Shown here: one piece after another, positions 19,125-28,155 of the stretch | Position numbering within the stretch: position 1 is the stretch's first letter | Layout of the letters: each line of letters opens with the position of its first letter | DNA from: Komagataeibacter melaceti | GTDB lineage: Bacteria; Pseudomonadota; Alphaproteobacteria; Acetobacterales; Acetobacteraceae | Length of the DNA stretch: 64,000 bases | NCBI RefSeq assembly: GCF_003403295.1 | Contig: NZ_QUWV01000020.1 | Span: 16,353 to 80,352, forward strand | Reading direction: 5' to 3' | The notes under the pieces: model-generated | Database searches by the model: none | What the model saw: the letters and a program-made list of their open reading frames with translations, nothing else | Told to the model about the DNA's origin: nothing | Program-made: the position numbers and the translations under genes

Positions 19125-20078
19125 TTAACCGCATTGATCCATGCGCGCCACCGGGCTTGCGCCGTAACCCTGCCGGATCATGACCGCCGCCACCAGGCAC
19201 GACAGCACCCGCACCGGCACCGGGTCGGCCCGGCTGGTCAGGATTACGGGCACACGCATGCCCATGACAATGCCCGCCGCCTGCGCCTGCCCGATAAAGG
19301 TCATCTGTTTCGCAAGGATGTTGCCCGCCTCCAGATCCGGGGCGACAAGAATATCCGCCAGCCCCGCCACGGGGGAGACGACACCCTTGCACCGCGCGGC
19401 CTCGGGGCTAATGGCGTTGTCGAACGCCAGCGGGCCGTCAACGATGCCGCCGGTGATCTGCCCGCGCTCGGCCATCTTGCACAAGATCGCCGCGTCCAGC
19501 GTGGACTGGAGTGCCGGGTTGACCATCTCCACCGCCGAGAGCAGCGCCACCCGGGGCTGCGGCATGCCCAGCATGTGCCCGAGGTCGATGCTGTTCTGGA
19601 CAATATCGCGCCGGGCCTCGATTTCAGGGGCGATGTTCACCGCGCCATCAGTCACCAGCAGCACGCGCGGGGCCTGCGGCGCGTCAATCACATAGACATG
19701 GCTCATGCGCCGGGTGGTGCGCAGCCCGCCTTCATGGTGGCCAAGTTCATGCAGGAAGATGCGCGAATGGAGTGAGCCCTTCATCAGCGCCGCCACCTTG
19801 CCCGCATGGGCCATCTGCACGCCCATATGGGCCGCGTCCTCTGCCGTGGGCACATCCACGAACATACAGCCGCCAAGATCGATTCCGGCGGTCGCGGCCA
19901 TCTGGCGCATATGGGCGGCGGGACCGATCAGGGTGGGCACGGCCATGCCCTGCGCCACGATCCGGGCCGCGGCCTGCAGGGCGGGTACGCTGCATGGATA
20001 GACCACCCCCAGCGCCATGGGGGGATGGCGGGCAAGGGTTCTGGCAAGATCGTCAAAAAAATGCAGGGACCGCATCAT
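19125..20078 (-). CDS. Phosphate acetyl/butyryltransferase family enzyme
   Basis: This family interconverts acyl-CoA and acyl phosphate. The 317-residue protein fits the PTA/PTB fold, with VDGPLAFDNAISPEAARCKG and PVAGLADILVAPDLEAGNIL as family landmarks and a typical length for phosphotransacetylase or phosphotransbutyrylase. I take the ATG at 20078 (MMRSLHFFDDL), because the longer frame upstream is Pro/Arg-rich and has no family match. No acetate kinase gene lies next to it, so acyl specificity cannot be set from context. mqo lies downstream after a 371-nt gap. Confidence 0.85.
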   Translation of the reverse strand: MMRSLHFFDDLARTLARHPPMALGVVYPCSVPALQAAARIVAQGMAVPTLIGPAAHMRQMAATAGIDLGGCMFVDVPTAEDAAHMGVQMAHAGKVAALMKGSLHSRIFLHELGHHEGGLRTTRRMSHVYVIDAPQAPRVLLVTDGAVNIAPEIEARRDIVQNSIDLGHMLGMPQPRVALLSAVEMVNPALQSTLDAAILCKMAERGQITGGIVDGPLAFDNAISPEAARCKGVVSPVAGLADILVAPDLEAGNILAKQMTFIGQAQAAGIVMGMRVPVILTSRADPVPVRVLSCLVAAVMIRQGYGASPVARMDQCG

Positions 20079-20266
20079 GTCTTTATCTTTTTTCCCGTTA
20101 CGGCAGGCCGTCAGCCCCTGATGCCACAGGACCCCGCCCCTCCCCGCCATCATCTTTATGCGAGGGGCAGCCCCCGCATGGCGTCCGGGCGCGGGCTCAT
20201 GCATGCTGGCGGCCGCCTGCCGCCCCGCCACGGGCGGCCCATTGCACACCACGCAAGGAGAATGTG

Positions 20267-21142
20267 ATGTCTACTGCTCCCCTGATCGGTTTTGTCGGAT
20301 TCGGCGCCATGGCCTCGCGCATGGGCGCCAATCTGGTCAGGGCGGGGTACCAGATCGCCGCCTATACGCCATCGGGCAAGGGGGGCGATGGCAGCACGCG
20401 TTTCGTCTCCCCGCCGCGCGCACTGGCGCAGGAAGCCGGTATCCTGATCGCCTGCGTGCCGGATGACGAGGCGCTGGATGCCTCCATGCACGGCCCGGAT
20501 GGCGCGCTTGCGGGGCTGAAAGCGGGCAGCCTGCTGATCAATACCAGCACCGTCGCCCCCGAAACGACCGAGGCGCTGGCCGCCACATGCGCCGCGCGCA
20601 ACATCCGCCTGATCGACGCCCCCGTGGCGGGCAGCACGCCCGAGGCGGAATCGGGCAACCTGATCGTGCTGGCCGGGGGATCGGCGGATGACATCCGCCA
20701 GGCACAGCCCGTATTCGACGCCATTGGCCGCCTGACCATCCATGCAGGCCCGATTGGCAGCGGCGCGAAACTGAAGCTGGTCATCAACGGCATCATGGGG
20801 GCCACGCTCGCCGTAGTGGCGGAAGGCGTGACCTATGGGCTGGCGGCCGGGCTTGACCGTGACATGCTGTTCAATGCGCTCGATGAAGTGCCGGTGATCT
20901 CGCCCCACCACAAGCGCAAGCTCAAGGCCGCGAAGGCGCGCGATTTCAGCCCGCAGTTCCCCGCGCGCCTGATGCAGAAGGACATGCGCCTGCTCATGAC
21001 CGACGCTGCGCGCCAGACCGCGCCACTCCCCGCCATGGCGGCCGCCACGCAGGGCCTGTCGCTCACCCGCCGCCGCCACCCGGATGAGGATTATTCCGCC
21101 CTGTTCGCGGTCATGGAGGGCATGGTGGCCAATACGCCCTGA
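20267..21142 (+). CDS. NAD(P)-dependent 3-hydroxyisobutyrate dehydrogenase-like reductase
   Basis: Members reduce or oxidise beta-hydroxyacids such as tartronate semialdehyde, 3-hydroxyisobutyrate or succinic semialdehyde. The 291-residue product has the Rossmann loop GFVGFGAMASRMG near the N-terminus, the substrate-binding DAPVAGSTPEAESGNL, and the catalytic lysine region GSGAKLKLVINGIM near residue 165. The ATG at 20267 has AAGGAG before it; the in-frame extension upstream is not coding-like. Substrate cannot be assigned. It is divergent from the phosphotransacetylase-type gene across 188 nt. Confidence 0.85.
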   Translation: MSTAPLIGFVGFGAMASRMGANLVRAGYQIAAYTPSGKGGDGSTRFVSPPRALAQEAGILIACVPDDEALDASMHGPDGALAGLKAGSLLINTSTVAPETTEALAATCAARNIRLIDAPVAGSTPEAESGNLIVLAGGSADDIRQAQPVFDAIGRLTIHAGPIGSGAKLKLVINGIMGATLAVVAEGVTYGLAAGLDRDMLFNALDEVPVISPHHKRKLKAAKARDFSPQFPARLMQKDMRLLMTDAARQTAPLPAMAAATQGLSLTRRRHPDEDYSALFAVMEGMVANTP

Positions 21143-21161
21143 TCCCTGAGCGACCTCCGGC

Positions 21162-22016
21162 CTACAGCCTGCGCCGCAGCAGCGCGGCCATTACGGCCAG
21201 CCGGTCGCCCAGCCCGCGTGGTGACAGGCCATCGTCCCGCGCGGCGCGGGGCCGCATGTCGCGCAGTCCCAGCACGGCGGGCAGGCCCGTGCTGAACGCC
21301 GTGCGCGGCAGGCGCGCACCCGCACGCACATCCGCCAGCCATGCGCGCCCCTGCTGGCGCAGGCCCTCACGCAGTGCCGCGACCTGCGCCGCATTCGCCT
21401 GCCCGGTGCGCAGGCCATCGCGCGTCAGCCCTGCCTCGGCCAGCATGTCCTCAGGCAGGGGGCAGCGCCCGGCCGCCAGCACGGCGGGCAGGTAGCGCAC
21501 CAGCGCCCCCACCCCGTAAATCCCGCCCATAAGGCGGACGCGCTCCAGTTGCGCGGGATCGGTCACACCGGCGGCCTGCGCAATGGCCACCTGCACGCCG
21601 CCCGCGCCCCCCAGCATGCTGGCCTGCCATGCGGGCTGGTCGGGCAGGCCCTCCAGTTCACTTTCCCGTGCCGTAATGATGCCGTCCACCACCGTGGCCG
21701 ACACCGCCCCGCGCGCCAGCAGACCAAGCAGCGCGATTGCCGTGTCATGGCGGTGCGGGTTGCCGCTTTCCAGCACGTCACGCCACCATTGCAGCCGGAT
21801 CAGTCCCGCCATGGGGCCTGCCACCGACCACGATGCCGCCGTGGCCACGGCCCGCGTACATTCATGGTTGAACGCGATCAGCGTCATTGCCGCCTCCCGC
21901 GCGGGGGGCGACAGGAACAGCGCGCAGAAGAAGCGGTCAGGGTCCGCCTGGCGCGCGGCATGCGTGAGGGAATGACCTGCCCCGCCCGATCGGGATGCAT
22001 CCATCGGGCCGGTCAT
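21162..22016 (-). CDS. Squalene/phytoene synthase-like protein, probably non-catalytic (NDUFAF6-like)
   Basis: The 284-residue protein has the fold pattern of the squalene/phytoene synthase superfamily: DPDRFFCALF, LIAFNHECTRAV, and GPMAGLIRLQWWRDVLESG near residue 70. The paired Asp-rich prenyl-diphosphate motifs of true synthases are not seen: the first position reads FNHECTRAV and the second GVGALVRYLPAVLAAG. This resembles the branch that includes the mitochondrial complex I assembly factor NDUFAF6. A role in respiratory complex assembly or an unknown function is therefore more likely than terpenoid synthesis. It is convergent with the upstream reductase gene and divergent from sodB. Confidence 0.75.
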   Translation of the reverse strand: MTGPMDASRSGGAGHSLTHAARQADPDRFFCALFLSPPAREAAMTLIAFNHECTRAVATAASWSVAGPMAGLIRLQWWRDVLESGNPHRHDTAIALLGLLARGAVSATVVDGIITARESELEGLPDQPAWQASMLGGAGGVQVAIAQAAGVTDPAQLERVRLMGGIYGVGALVRYLPAVLAAGRCPLPEDMLAEAGLTRDGLRTGQANAAQVAALREGLRQQGRAWLADVRAGARLPRTAFSTGLPAVLGLRDMRPRAARDDGLSPRGLGDRLAVMAALLRRRL

Positions 22017-22065
22017 GGCGTTTGGGCCGGAAGGTACCGGGCGGGCCTGCTCATCGGTCCGTCAC

Positions 22066-22094
22066 TTGACGCACCTGCTCCGCATCCATAGCAA
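22066..22094 (+). promoter_or_regulatory. Candidate sigma-70 promoter of sodB
   Basis: TTGACG (22066-22071) and TAGCAA (22089-22094) are separated by 17 nt. The -35 is strong and the -10 is weak. It would start transcription about 45 nt before the sodB ATG. Confidence 0.4.
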
Positions 22095-22145
22095 TTTGGA
22101 TATGGTGGCCACGCGCCGCCCCTTGCAGTTTTCAGGAGAATGTTC

Positions 22146-22754
22146 ATGGCTTTCGAATTGCCGTCCCTTCCCTTCGCCTATAACGCGCTTGCCAACCGTG
22201 GCATGTGCCAGGAAACACTGGAACTTCACCACGACAAGCACCATCAGGCTTATGTGACGGCCCTGAACGGCTTTGTCGAATCCAAGCCGGAACTCCAGGG
22301 CAAGTCGCTTGAGGAAATCATCCTCATGGTCAAGGGCAAGCCCGACCTCGCCCCCGTGTTCAACAACGCGGGCCAGCATTGGAACCACATCCTGTTCTGG
22401 CACAACCTGTCGCCCAAGGGCGGTGCGATCCCCGACTCCCTGTCCAAGAAGCTGGTCGAGGATTTCGGCAGCATCGAAAAGTTCAAGGCCGACTTCAAGG
22501 CCGCTGCCGCCTCGCAGTTCGGCTCCGGCTGGGCATGGCTGGTGCTGGCGTCCGATGGCAAGCTGAAGGTGACCAAGACCGGCAACGGCTCCAACCCGCT
22601 GGCCGAAGGCCATGGCAAGGTGCTGCTGGGTCTGGATGTGTGGGAACACTCCTACTACCTGGATTTCCGCAACCGTCGCCCCGACTACATCGTCAACTAC
22701 CTGGACAAGCTGGCCAACTACGAGTTCGCCGAGGCGCAGCTTCAGTCCGCCTGA
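22146..22754 (+). CDS. sodB: Superoxide dismutase (Fe type)
   Basis: SodB dismutates superoxide in the cytosol. The 202-residue protein has the metal ligands in HHDKHHQAY (N-terminal His), GQHWNHILFW (second His) and DVWEHSYYLDF (Asp and His). The Gln in AGQHWNH is at the position typical of iron-type enzymes. The ATG at 22146 is chosen over 22140 because AGGAG then stands 7 nt upstream. A strong terminator follows. Confidence 0.96.
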   Translation: MAFELPSLPFAYNALANRGMCQETLELHHDKHHQAYVTALNGFVESKPELQGKSLEEIILMVKGKPDLAPVFNNAGQHWNHILFWHNLSPKGGAIPDSLSKKLVEDFGSIEKFKADFKAAAASQFGSGWAWLVLASDGKLKVTKTGNGSNPLAEGHGKVLLGLDVWEHSYYLDFRNRRPDYIVNYLDKLANYEFAEAQLQSA

Positions 22755-22777
22755 TCCGGCCCACAGGCCAGATACGG

Positions 22778-22807
22778 AAAAACCCGGCCTCGCGCCGGGT
22801 TTTTTTG
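22778..22807 (+). terminator. Rho-independent terminator of sodB
   Basis: Stem AAACCCGGC / GCCGGGTTT with a short loop and a run of seven T on the plus strand; the A run on the 5' side lets it work for the convergent transporter gene too. Confidence 0.9.
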
Positions 22808-22832
22808 TGCTCCATCACATGGCCCGTGGCGG

Positions 22833-24272
22833 CTAGCGGCCCTGCCGCGCCAGCCTGCCCAGCGCGCGCAGCGGCGTGCCGCGCATGAGTTCGGATTCGA
22901 TCTGCTCCAGCGTCATGCCCCGCGTTTCGGGCACGAAGCGTATCGCCAGCAGCATGAACAGTCCGTTCAGCGTTGCGTATCCCCATATGACACGCCCCGC
23001 CCCCAACACCTCCAGCCCGGTCAGGAACGTGATGCTGACCAGCATGTTCGCGATCCAGTTGGCGCAGGTAGAACACGCCATGCCGAACTCACGCCCCCGC
23101 AAGGGCAGGATCTCGGCACAGAGCAGCCACGCCAGCGGTCCCGCCGAAAACGCGAACGCTGCCACGAACAGGAGCATGGATGCCCCCATGAGCAGCCGCA
23201 TGCCGGGCACGGGGGCCATCCCCGTCCCACTGCCAAACGCGACCGCCAGCGCCGCCATGGCCACCGCCATCACCGCGAACCCGCCAATCAGCATTGGCCG
23301 CCGCCCGATCCGGTCCACGCAGTTCAGGGCGACGAAGGTGGAGAGGAGGTTGATGATCCCGATCCCGACCGGTCCCCACACCTGCACCTTCTGGCCATAC
23401 CCCGCCAGCCCGATGATATGGGGCGCATAATACAGCACCGCATTGATGCCCGAGAACTGCTGCGCCGTCTGCAACCCCACGGCCAGCCACATGGCGCGGC
23501 GGCAGTTGGGGTCATTCACGAAACTGCCGATCCCGTCGCGCCGCGCGGCAAGCTGCGCCATGATGGCGTTACGTTCCGCCACCACCAGCCGGGGCAGGCC
23601 GCGCAGTTCGATCAGCACCCGCCGCGCATCACGCTCACGCCCCTGCGCAAGCAGCCAGCGCGGGCTGGGCGGCAGGAACAGCACCCCCATCATGAACACA
23701 AGGCCGGGAAAGCCGACAATGCCCAGCATCCACCGCCAGACCCCGAAATAGGAGAACAGCCCATCGGACACGAAGGCCGAGAGCAGCCCCAGCGAGATCA
23801 TGATCTGGTAGCCTAGGATCATGGCGCCCCGGCGGCCTGAATCAGCGATTTCGGCAATATAGAGGGGGGTGACGAACGTGGTCGCCCCCGTGGCCAGCCC
23901 CAGCAGCATGCGGGCGAGCATGAGCATGTGGAACGAGGAGGCTTCGGCGCACAATAACGGGCCGATCACGAACAGCCCCGCCGTCAGGACCAGCGTGCGC
24001 TTGCGCCCCCATGCATGGGACAGCCACGCCGCGCACAGCACGCCGATCGCCGCCCCCAGCAGCATGACGGCCACCAGCGCCTCGCGCTGGAAGTCCGACA
24101 GGATGAATTCCTGCGTAATCAGGTCCAGCGCGCCGGACATCACCCCGGTATCAAGCCCGAACAGGATGCCGGACAGTGCCGCCAGCCCCCCAATCAGCCC
24201 GGCGCGCCCGCGTATGGCCGGACCATGCCGGATGGTCGGGCTGGTTTGCGTAATGCCGGGCTGCCTCTGCAT
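22833..24272 (-). CDS. MFS sugar porter (GalP/XylE type)
   Basis: The protein probably imports a monosaccharide with protons across the inner membrane. The 479-residue product has twelve predicted membrane segments, the N-terminal GLDTGVMSGAL, SHAWGRKRTL after TM2, RWMLGIVGFPG, PPSPRWLLAQGR at the end of TM6, QQFSGINAVLYYAPHI in TM7, and DRIGRRPML plus PETRGMTLEQIE at the C-terminus, all sugar-porter signatures. The ATG has AGGAGAAGG before it. Substrate is not determined. Confidence 0.92.
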   Translation of the reverse strand: MQRQPGITQTSPTIRHGPAIRGRAGLIGGLAALSGILFGLDTGVMSGALDLITQEFILSDFQREALVAVMLLGAAIGVLCAAWLSHAWGRKRTLVLTAGLFVIGPLLCAEASSFHMLMLARMLLGLATGATTFVTPLYIAEIADSGRRGAMILGYQIMISLGLLSAFVSDGLFSYFGVWRWMLGIVGFPGLVFMMGVLFLPPSPRWLLAQGRERDARRVLIELRGLPRLVVAERNAIMAQLAARRDGIGSFVNDPNCRRAMWLAVGLQTAQQFSGINAVLYYAPHIIGLAGYGQKVQVWGPVGIGIINLLSTFVALNCVDRIGRRPMLIGGFAVMAVAMAALAVAFGSGTGMAPVPGMRLLMGASMLLFVAAFAFSAGPLAWLLCAEILPLRGREFGMACSTCANWIANMLVSITFLTGLEVLGAGRVIWGYATLNGLFMLLAIRFVPETRGMTLEQIESELMRGTPLRALGRLARQGR

Positions 24273-24357
24273 TATGCCTTCTCCTGCTTTAAGTCAGGAA
24301 CGGCACAACGCGGGGGAAGTTCAACCGTGGGTGGGTGAATGTGGCTAGGTGGTGGCC

Positions 24358-24747
24358 TTACGCCTTCTTCACGGGCTTTTCGGGGGCCGTGTCATTGGCG
24401 GGGGTGGCGCTGCTGGTGATGACGGAGCTGATGGTGTCACGCAGCACGAGCACGCGCACGCCCTGCGCGATATCGACTTCCATCTCGTTCGAATCCGCCT
24501 GCACCTTGTGCACCACACCGATGATGCCGCCCGCCGTCAGCACCCGGTCGCCCCGGCGCAGGCTGGAAATCTGGTTGCGCAACTGCTTCTGCTTGACCTG
24601 CTGCGGGCGGATCAGCAGGAAATAGAAAATACCGAACATGGCCACGTACGGCAGCACCGCCATAAACCCGTCAGCACTCAGGAAACCGCCACCCGCGGAC
24701 TGGGCATGGGCGGGCGTGGTCAATAAATCGTTGAAAATCGAAGGCAT
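24358..24747 (-). CDS. yajC: Preprotein translocase subunit YajC
   Basis: YajC is a single-pass inner-membrane partner of SecDF. The 129-residue product has one membrane segment (about residues 30-47) followed by LLIRPQQVKQKQLRNQ and SLRRGDRVLTAGGIIGVV, which is diagnostic. The N-terminus has a TPAHAQ-like segment. secD and secF are not adjacent here. GGAAAGA precedes the ATG at 24747. Confidence 0.96.
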   Translation of the reverse strand: MPSIFNDLLTTPAHAQSAGGGFLSADGFMAVLPYVAMFGIFYFLLIRPQQVKQKQLRNQISSLRRGDRVLTAGGIIGVVHKVQADSNEMEVDIAQGVRVLVLRDTISSVITSSATPANDTAPEKPVKKA

Positions 24748-24918
24748 TGCTATCTTTCCGGCACAAGAGGAAATGGAACGGGTTGCGGGTTTGCCATGCG
24801 GACCATAGTTTTCGCCTGTTTCCCGTCAAGGCGTTCGCCCGCTGCAAACTGGCCAACGCGCTCCGGATCACCCGGTGGCACCAGCCGCCGTTTCTGTCAT
24901 GCTGAATCAGGATTGACG

Positions 24919-25797
24919 ATGGACAGTACTTCCCTTCCCGTTCTCGAACGTATTGCGGCGGCCCTTGAGCGGCTGTCGCCGCCCGCGCCCTCCCTTGCCG
25001 GTCTCGACCGGGCGGACGCCTTCATCTGGCATCCTGCCCTTGGCCGCCTGACGCCCGTGCCCCATGTGGCGCATGTCGAGATGGGGCTGCTGCAGGGCAT
25101 CGACCGCCAGCGCCGGATGATCGTGGACAACACGCAGCACTTCGCCCGGGGGCTTCCGGCCAACAACGCCATGCTGTGGGGTGCCCGCGGCATGGGCAAG
25201 TCATCGCTGGTCAAGGCGGCGCACGCGCAGGCCAACATGGTGGACGGCAGCCCGGCCGAACCGGGCAAGGGGCGGGTGGTGCTGGTTGAAATCCAGCGCG
25301 AGGACCTGTCCACCCTGCCCGAACTGTTGGCCCTGCTGCGTGAAAGCCCGCGCCGGTTCATCGTGTTCTGCGATGACCTGTCCTTCGAGCGGGAAGACGC
25401 GGATTACAAGGCGCTGAAATCCGTGCTGGATGGCGGCATCGCCGGGCGGCCGGAAAACGTGCTGTTCTACGCCACGTCCAACCGCCGCCACCTGATGCCG
25501 CGCGAGATGATCGAGAACGAAAGCTCGACCGCCATCAACACCTCCGAGGCGACGGAGGAAAAGGTCTCGCTGTCCGACCGCTTCGGCCTGTGGATCGGGT
25601 TCCATAACTGCGCGCAGGATACGTTCATGGACATGGTGCGTGGCTATGCGCGTGAACGGAACCTGCCCATTTCGGATGCGGATCTGGTCCACCGGGCTAA
25701 TGCATGGTCGCTGGGGCGCGGGGGCCGTTCGGGGCGCGTCGCCTTCCAGTTCATCGAGGACCTGAGCGCGGAACTGGCCGCCGCGCCACAGGCATGA
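24919..25797 (+). CDS. DUF815-type AAA-like ATPase
   Basis: The 292-residue protein has a Walker A loop WGARGMGKSSLVKAA at residues about 87-101, a Walker B RRFIVFCDDLSF near 145-156, and the ENVLFYATSNRRHLMPR segment typical of the DUF815 family. Members are widespread in proteobacteria and of unknown function, probably AAA+-like. The ATG at 24919 follows a short AGGA and begins the conserved part; the upstream in-frame stretch is Arg/Ser-rich noise. It is divergent from yajC and 223 nt before the Rieske gene. Confidence 0.82.
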   Translation: MDSTSLPVLERIAAALERLSPPAPSLAGLDRADAFIWHPALGRLTPVPHVAHVEMGLLQGIDRQRRMIVDNTQHFARGLPANNAMLWGARGMGKSSLVKAAHAQANMVDGSPAEPGKGRVVLVEIQREDLSTLPELLALLRESPRRFIVFCDDLSFEREDADYKALKSVLDGGIAGRPENVLFYATSNRRHLMPREMIENESSTAINTSEATEEKVSLSDRFGLWIGFHNCAQDTFMDMVRGYARERNLPISDADLVHRANAWSLGRGGRSGRVAFQFIEDLSAELAAAPQA

Positions 25798-26020
25798 CGT
25801 GGGGCTGGCGCGTGCTGCTGCCCGCCATGGCGGCTGGCACCGCGCGCCGGGTCCGTGCGTTACAAAACAAGTCTGGTGCGAACCATTTGCGCTGCCCGTA
25901 AAAAACATCCTTAATATCGCCATGGCGACAGGATACGGTTGCAACCGATGCCCCCTTGCAATCCGGCACCCGCCCCGTGGCACACCGGCTGCCATGCCCT
26001 GTTAACAGTCAAGAGAGCCA
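25798..26020 (+). promoter_or_regulatory. 223-nt leader region of the Rieske oxygenase gene
   Basis: No gene is seen here. A possible promoter is TTGCGC (25889-25894) with TTAATA 18 nt downstream, close to the palindrome CGCCATGGCG. GAGAG precedes the ATG at 26021. Confidence 0.35.
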
Positions 26021-27142
26021 ATGGACCAGTCGTTACCATCTGACAGCATGCAGTCCCCTCCCGCGTCTGGCGGACGGGACCTGCGCCGCATCCGTTCCAA
26101 TCCCGACTTCTGGTACCCTGTCGCATGGTCGCGGGAACTGAAGCCCGGCAAGACGATCGGCACCCGCTATGCAGGGCAGCCCATCGCACTGGTCCGCCCG
26201 CGTGAGGGCGGCAGCGTTTTCGCGTTGGAAGACCGCTGCGCACACCGGCAGGTGCCGCTCAGCCAGGGGGTGGTAAAGGGCGACTCCGTGCAGTGCTGCT
26301 ACCATGGCTGGGCCTACGGGCGGTCCGGCCGGTGTATCGACGTGCCCTATCTGGGCAAGGGCAAGCTGCCCAACGGGGTGCGCACCTACCCCGTGCGGGA
26401 GATGGACGGGCTGATATTCGTCTTCCCCGGTGATGCGGCAAAGGCGGAGACCACACCGCTGCCCCGTCTGGCCGAGGTTGCGAATCCGGCCTACAAGACC
26501 CGCCGTTTCGGCCAGCTCGTGCACTGTCACTACAGCTTCATGCATGAGAACCTGATGGATATGAACCACCAGTTCATGCACATGAAGCAGATGGGGCAGA
26601 TGAAGCCGCGCTTCCTTGGGCAGGAACGCGGGCCGGGACTGGTGGAGGCGCGCTACAGCTTCGCGCGCACCGGCGGCAAGCAGCCGCTGGGCGAGGCGCT
26701 GATCTTTGGCCAGAAGCGCGATAACAGCGAGAAATTCGCCTTTCGCGATGTCATGACCATCCGCACGGTCTATCCCTACCAGACCCTGCACATCCAGACG
26801 GGCGACAGCCCGCCGGTCATGGACCTGTGGATCGCCTACGTCCCGCAGGATGAGGCGGAACTGACCAACCGCGTGTTCGGGCTGCTCTCGATCCGGCGGC
26901 CGGGCATTCCGGGCCTGCTGGACCTGGCATGGCCGTTCCTGACCGCGTTTACCGAGCGGATTTTCCGTGAGGACCGCGAGATCGTGGAACTGGAACAGGC
27001 CGCCTGGCGCGAACAGGGCGGCGACCGGAACCAGGAAATCTTCCCCGTCATCTGCAACCTGCGTGAACTGCTGGCGGAATGCGGGCTGCCCGCGGATCAG
27101 GACACAAAAGCCCCGGTGGCCACGGGCGCCCCTGCCGCATGA
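26021..27142 (+). CDS. Rieske non-heme iron oxygenase, alpha-subunit type
   Basis: Such enzymes hydroxylate or demethylate a substrate using a Rieske [2Fe-2S] cluster and a mononuclear iron. The 373-residue protein has the Rieske ligands C73-x-H75 (CAHR) and C92-x2-H95 (CCYHGW). The mononuclear-iron helix is [12 protein letters not shown], residues 176-187; the two His are spaced H-x3-H (183 and 187) rather than the usual H-x4-H. No reductase or ferredoxin gene is next to it; fpr at 57889-58767 is the only candidate in the window. Its stop overlaps the ATG of the GNAT-Nudix gene (ATGA), so the two are probably co-translated. Substrate unknown. Confidence 0.88.
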   Translation: MDQSLPSDSMQSPPASGGRDLRRIRSNPDFWYPVAWSRELKPGKTIGTRYAGQPIALVRPREGGSVFALEDRCAHRQVPLSQGVVKGDSVQCCYHGWAYGRSGRCIDVPYLGKGKLPNGVRTYPVREMDGLIFVFPGDAAKAETTPLPRLAEVANPAYKTRRFGQLVHCHYSFMHENLMDMNHQFMHMKQMGQMKPRFLGQERGPGLVEARYSFARTGGKQPLGEALIFGQKRDNSEKFAFRDVMTIRTVYPYQTLHIQTGDSPPVMDLWIAYVPQDEAELTNRVFGLLSIRRPGIPGLLDLAWPFLTAFTERIFREDREIVELEQAAWREQGGDRNQEIFPVICNLRELLAECGLPADQDTKAPVATGAPAA

Positions 27143-28155
27143 GCGAATGGACAGGACACCAACCCGGTCTCATGCTCGAAGCCGGGGATTACCGCCTGCG
27201 TGAAGTCCGCACATCCGATGCGGGCACCATGCACAGGCTGATCAATGACTGGAGCGTGGTGCGGATGCTCAGCCGCGTCCCGTTCCCCTACTCCCTCTCC
27301 ATGACCGAGGAATGGATCGCCGCCACGATCGAGCAGTCCCGGCGGGGGGAGGCCTATCATTTCGCCATCACCTGCCCGGACTCCGACCAGCCTGATGCCC
27401 TGATCGGGTGCATCGGGCTGCGCATCAACCCGGCGGACCGTTCCGGCACGCTGGGCTACTGGGTGGGCCGCACGCACTGGAACCGCAAGGTGGCCAGCAC
27501 GACGGCGGGGCGGCTGGCGCGGTGGGCGCTGGCCAACCTGCCGGTGGACCGGCTGACCGCCTCCGCCGCGCATGACAATCACGCCTCCATCGCGGTGCTG
27601 CGCCGCATCGGCTTTCGGGAAAATGGCACGGGCACGCAGGAATTCGTCTCCCGTGGGGGGGAATACCCCGTCCGCCTGTTTGAAGCCCGCCATGCCGACC
27701 TGTCCGGCGCGGATGGACACGACGCCACCACGCAGGAAGAAGAAGCTGGCAGCGGGCGCAGGATCGTGCTGGTTGCCGCCGTGGCGCTGGTGGATGCGGA
27801 TGCCCGCGTGCTGCTGGCCCGCAGGCCCGAAGGCAAGTCCATGGCCGGGTTATGGGAATTTCCGGGCGGCAAGGTCGAGCCGGGCGAAACACCCGAGGCG
27901 GCGCTGATACGTGAACTGGACGAGGAACTGGGGCTGGACGTGGCCCGCTCCTGCCTCGCACCATTCACGTTCATTTCCCATGATTACGGGCATTTCCACC
28001 TGCTCATGCCCGTCTATGTCTGCCACCGGTGGAAGAACACGCCCACCGCACGGGAGGGGCAGACACTGCAATGGGTGCCCGCCGCCAGGCTGCGCGACTA
28101 CCCCATGCCTGACGCCGACCGCCCGCTGATCCCGCTGCTGCAGGATCTGCTATAG
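27139..28155 (+). CDS. Fusion: GNAT N-acetyltransferase + MutT-type Nudix hydrolase
   Basis: Residues about 15-187 form a GNAT domain of the RimJ/RimL kind, with [16 protein letters not shown] and [15 protein letters not shown] as acetyl-CoA-site landmarks. A charged linker (about 188-207) leads to a Nudix domain with a complete box, [18 protein letters not shown] then DEELGL, at residues 243-265. The second half most resembles MutT/(deoxy)nucleoside triphosphate pyrophosphohydrolases that clear 8-oxo-dGTP. The ATG overlaps the Rieske stop. Such fusions occur in other alphaproteobacteria; what the acetyltransferase modifies is not known. The 3' end overlaps the convergent lactonase gene by 6 nt. 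Confidence 0.9.
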   Translation: MSEWTGHQPGLMLEAGDYRLREVRTSDAGTMHRLINDWSVVRMLSRVPFPYSLSMTEEWIAATIEQSRRGEAYHFAITCPDSDQPDALIGCIGLRINPADRSGTLGYWVGRTHWNRKVASTTAGRLARWALANLPVDRLTASAAHDNHASIAVLRRIGFRENGTGTQEFVSRGGEYPVRLFEARHADLSGADGHDATTQEEEAGSGRRIVLVAAVALVDADARVLLARRPEGKSMAGLWEFPGGKVEPGETPEAALIRELDEELGLDVARSCLAPFTFISHDYGHFHLLMPVYVCHRWKNTPTAREGQTLQWVPAARLRDYPMPDADRPLIPLLQDLL

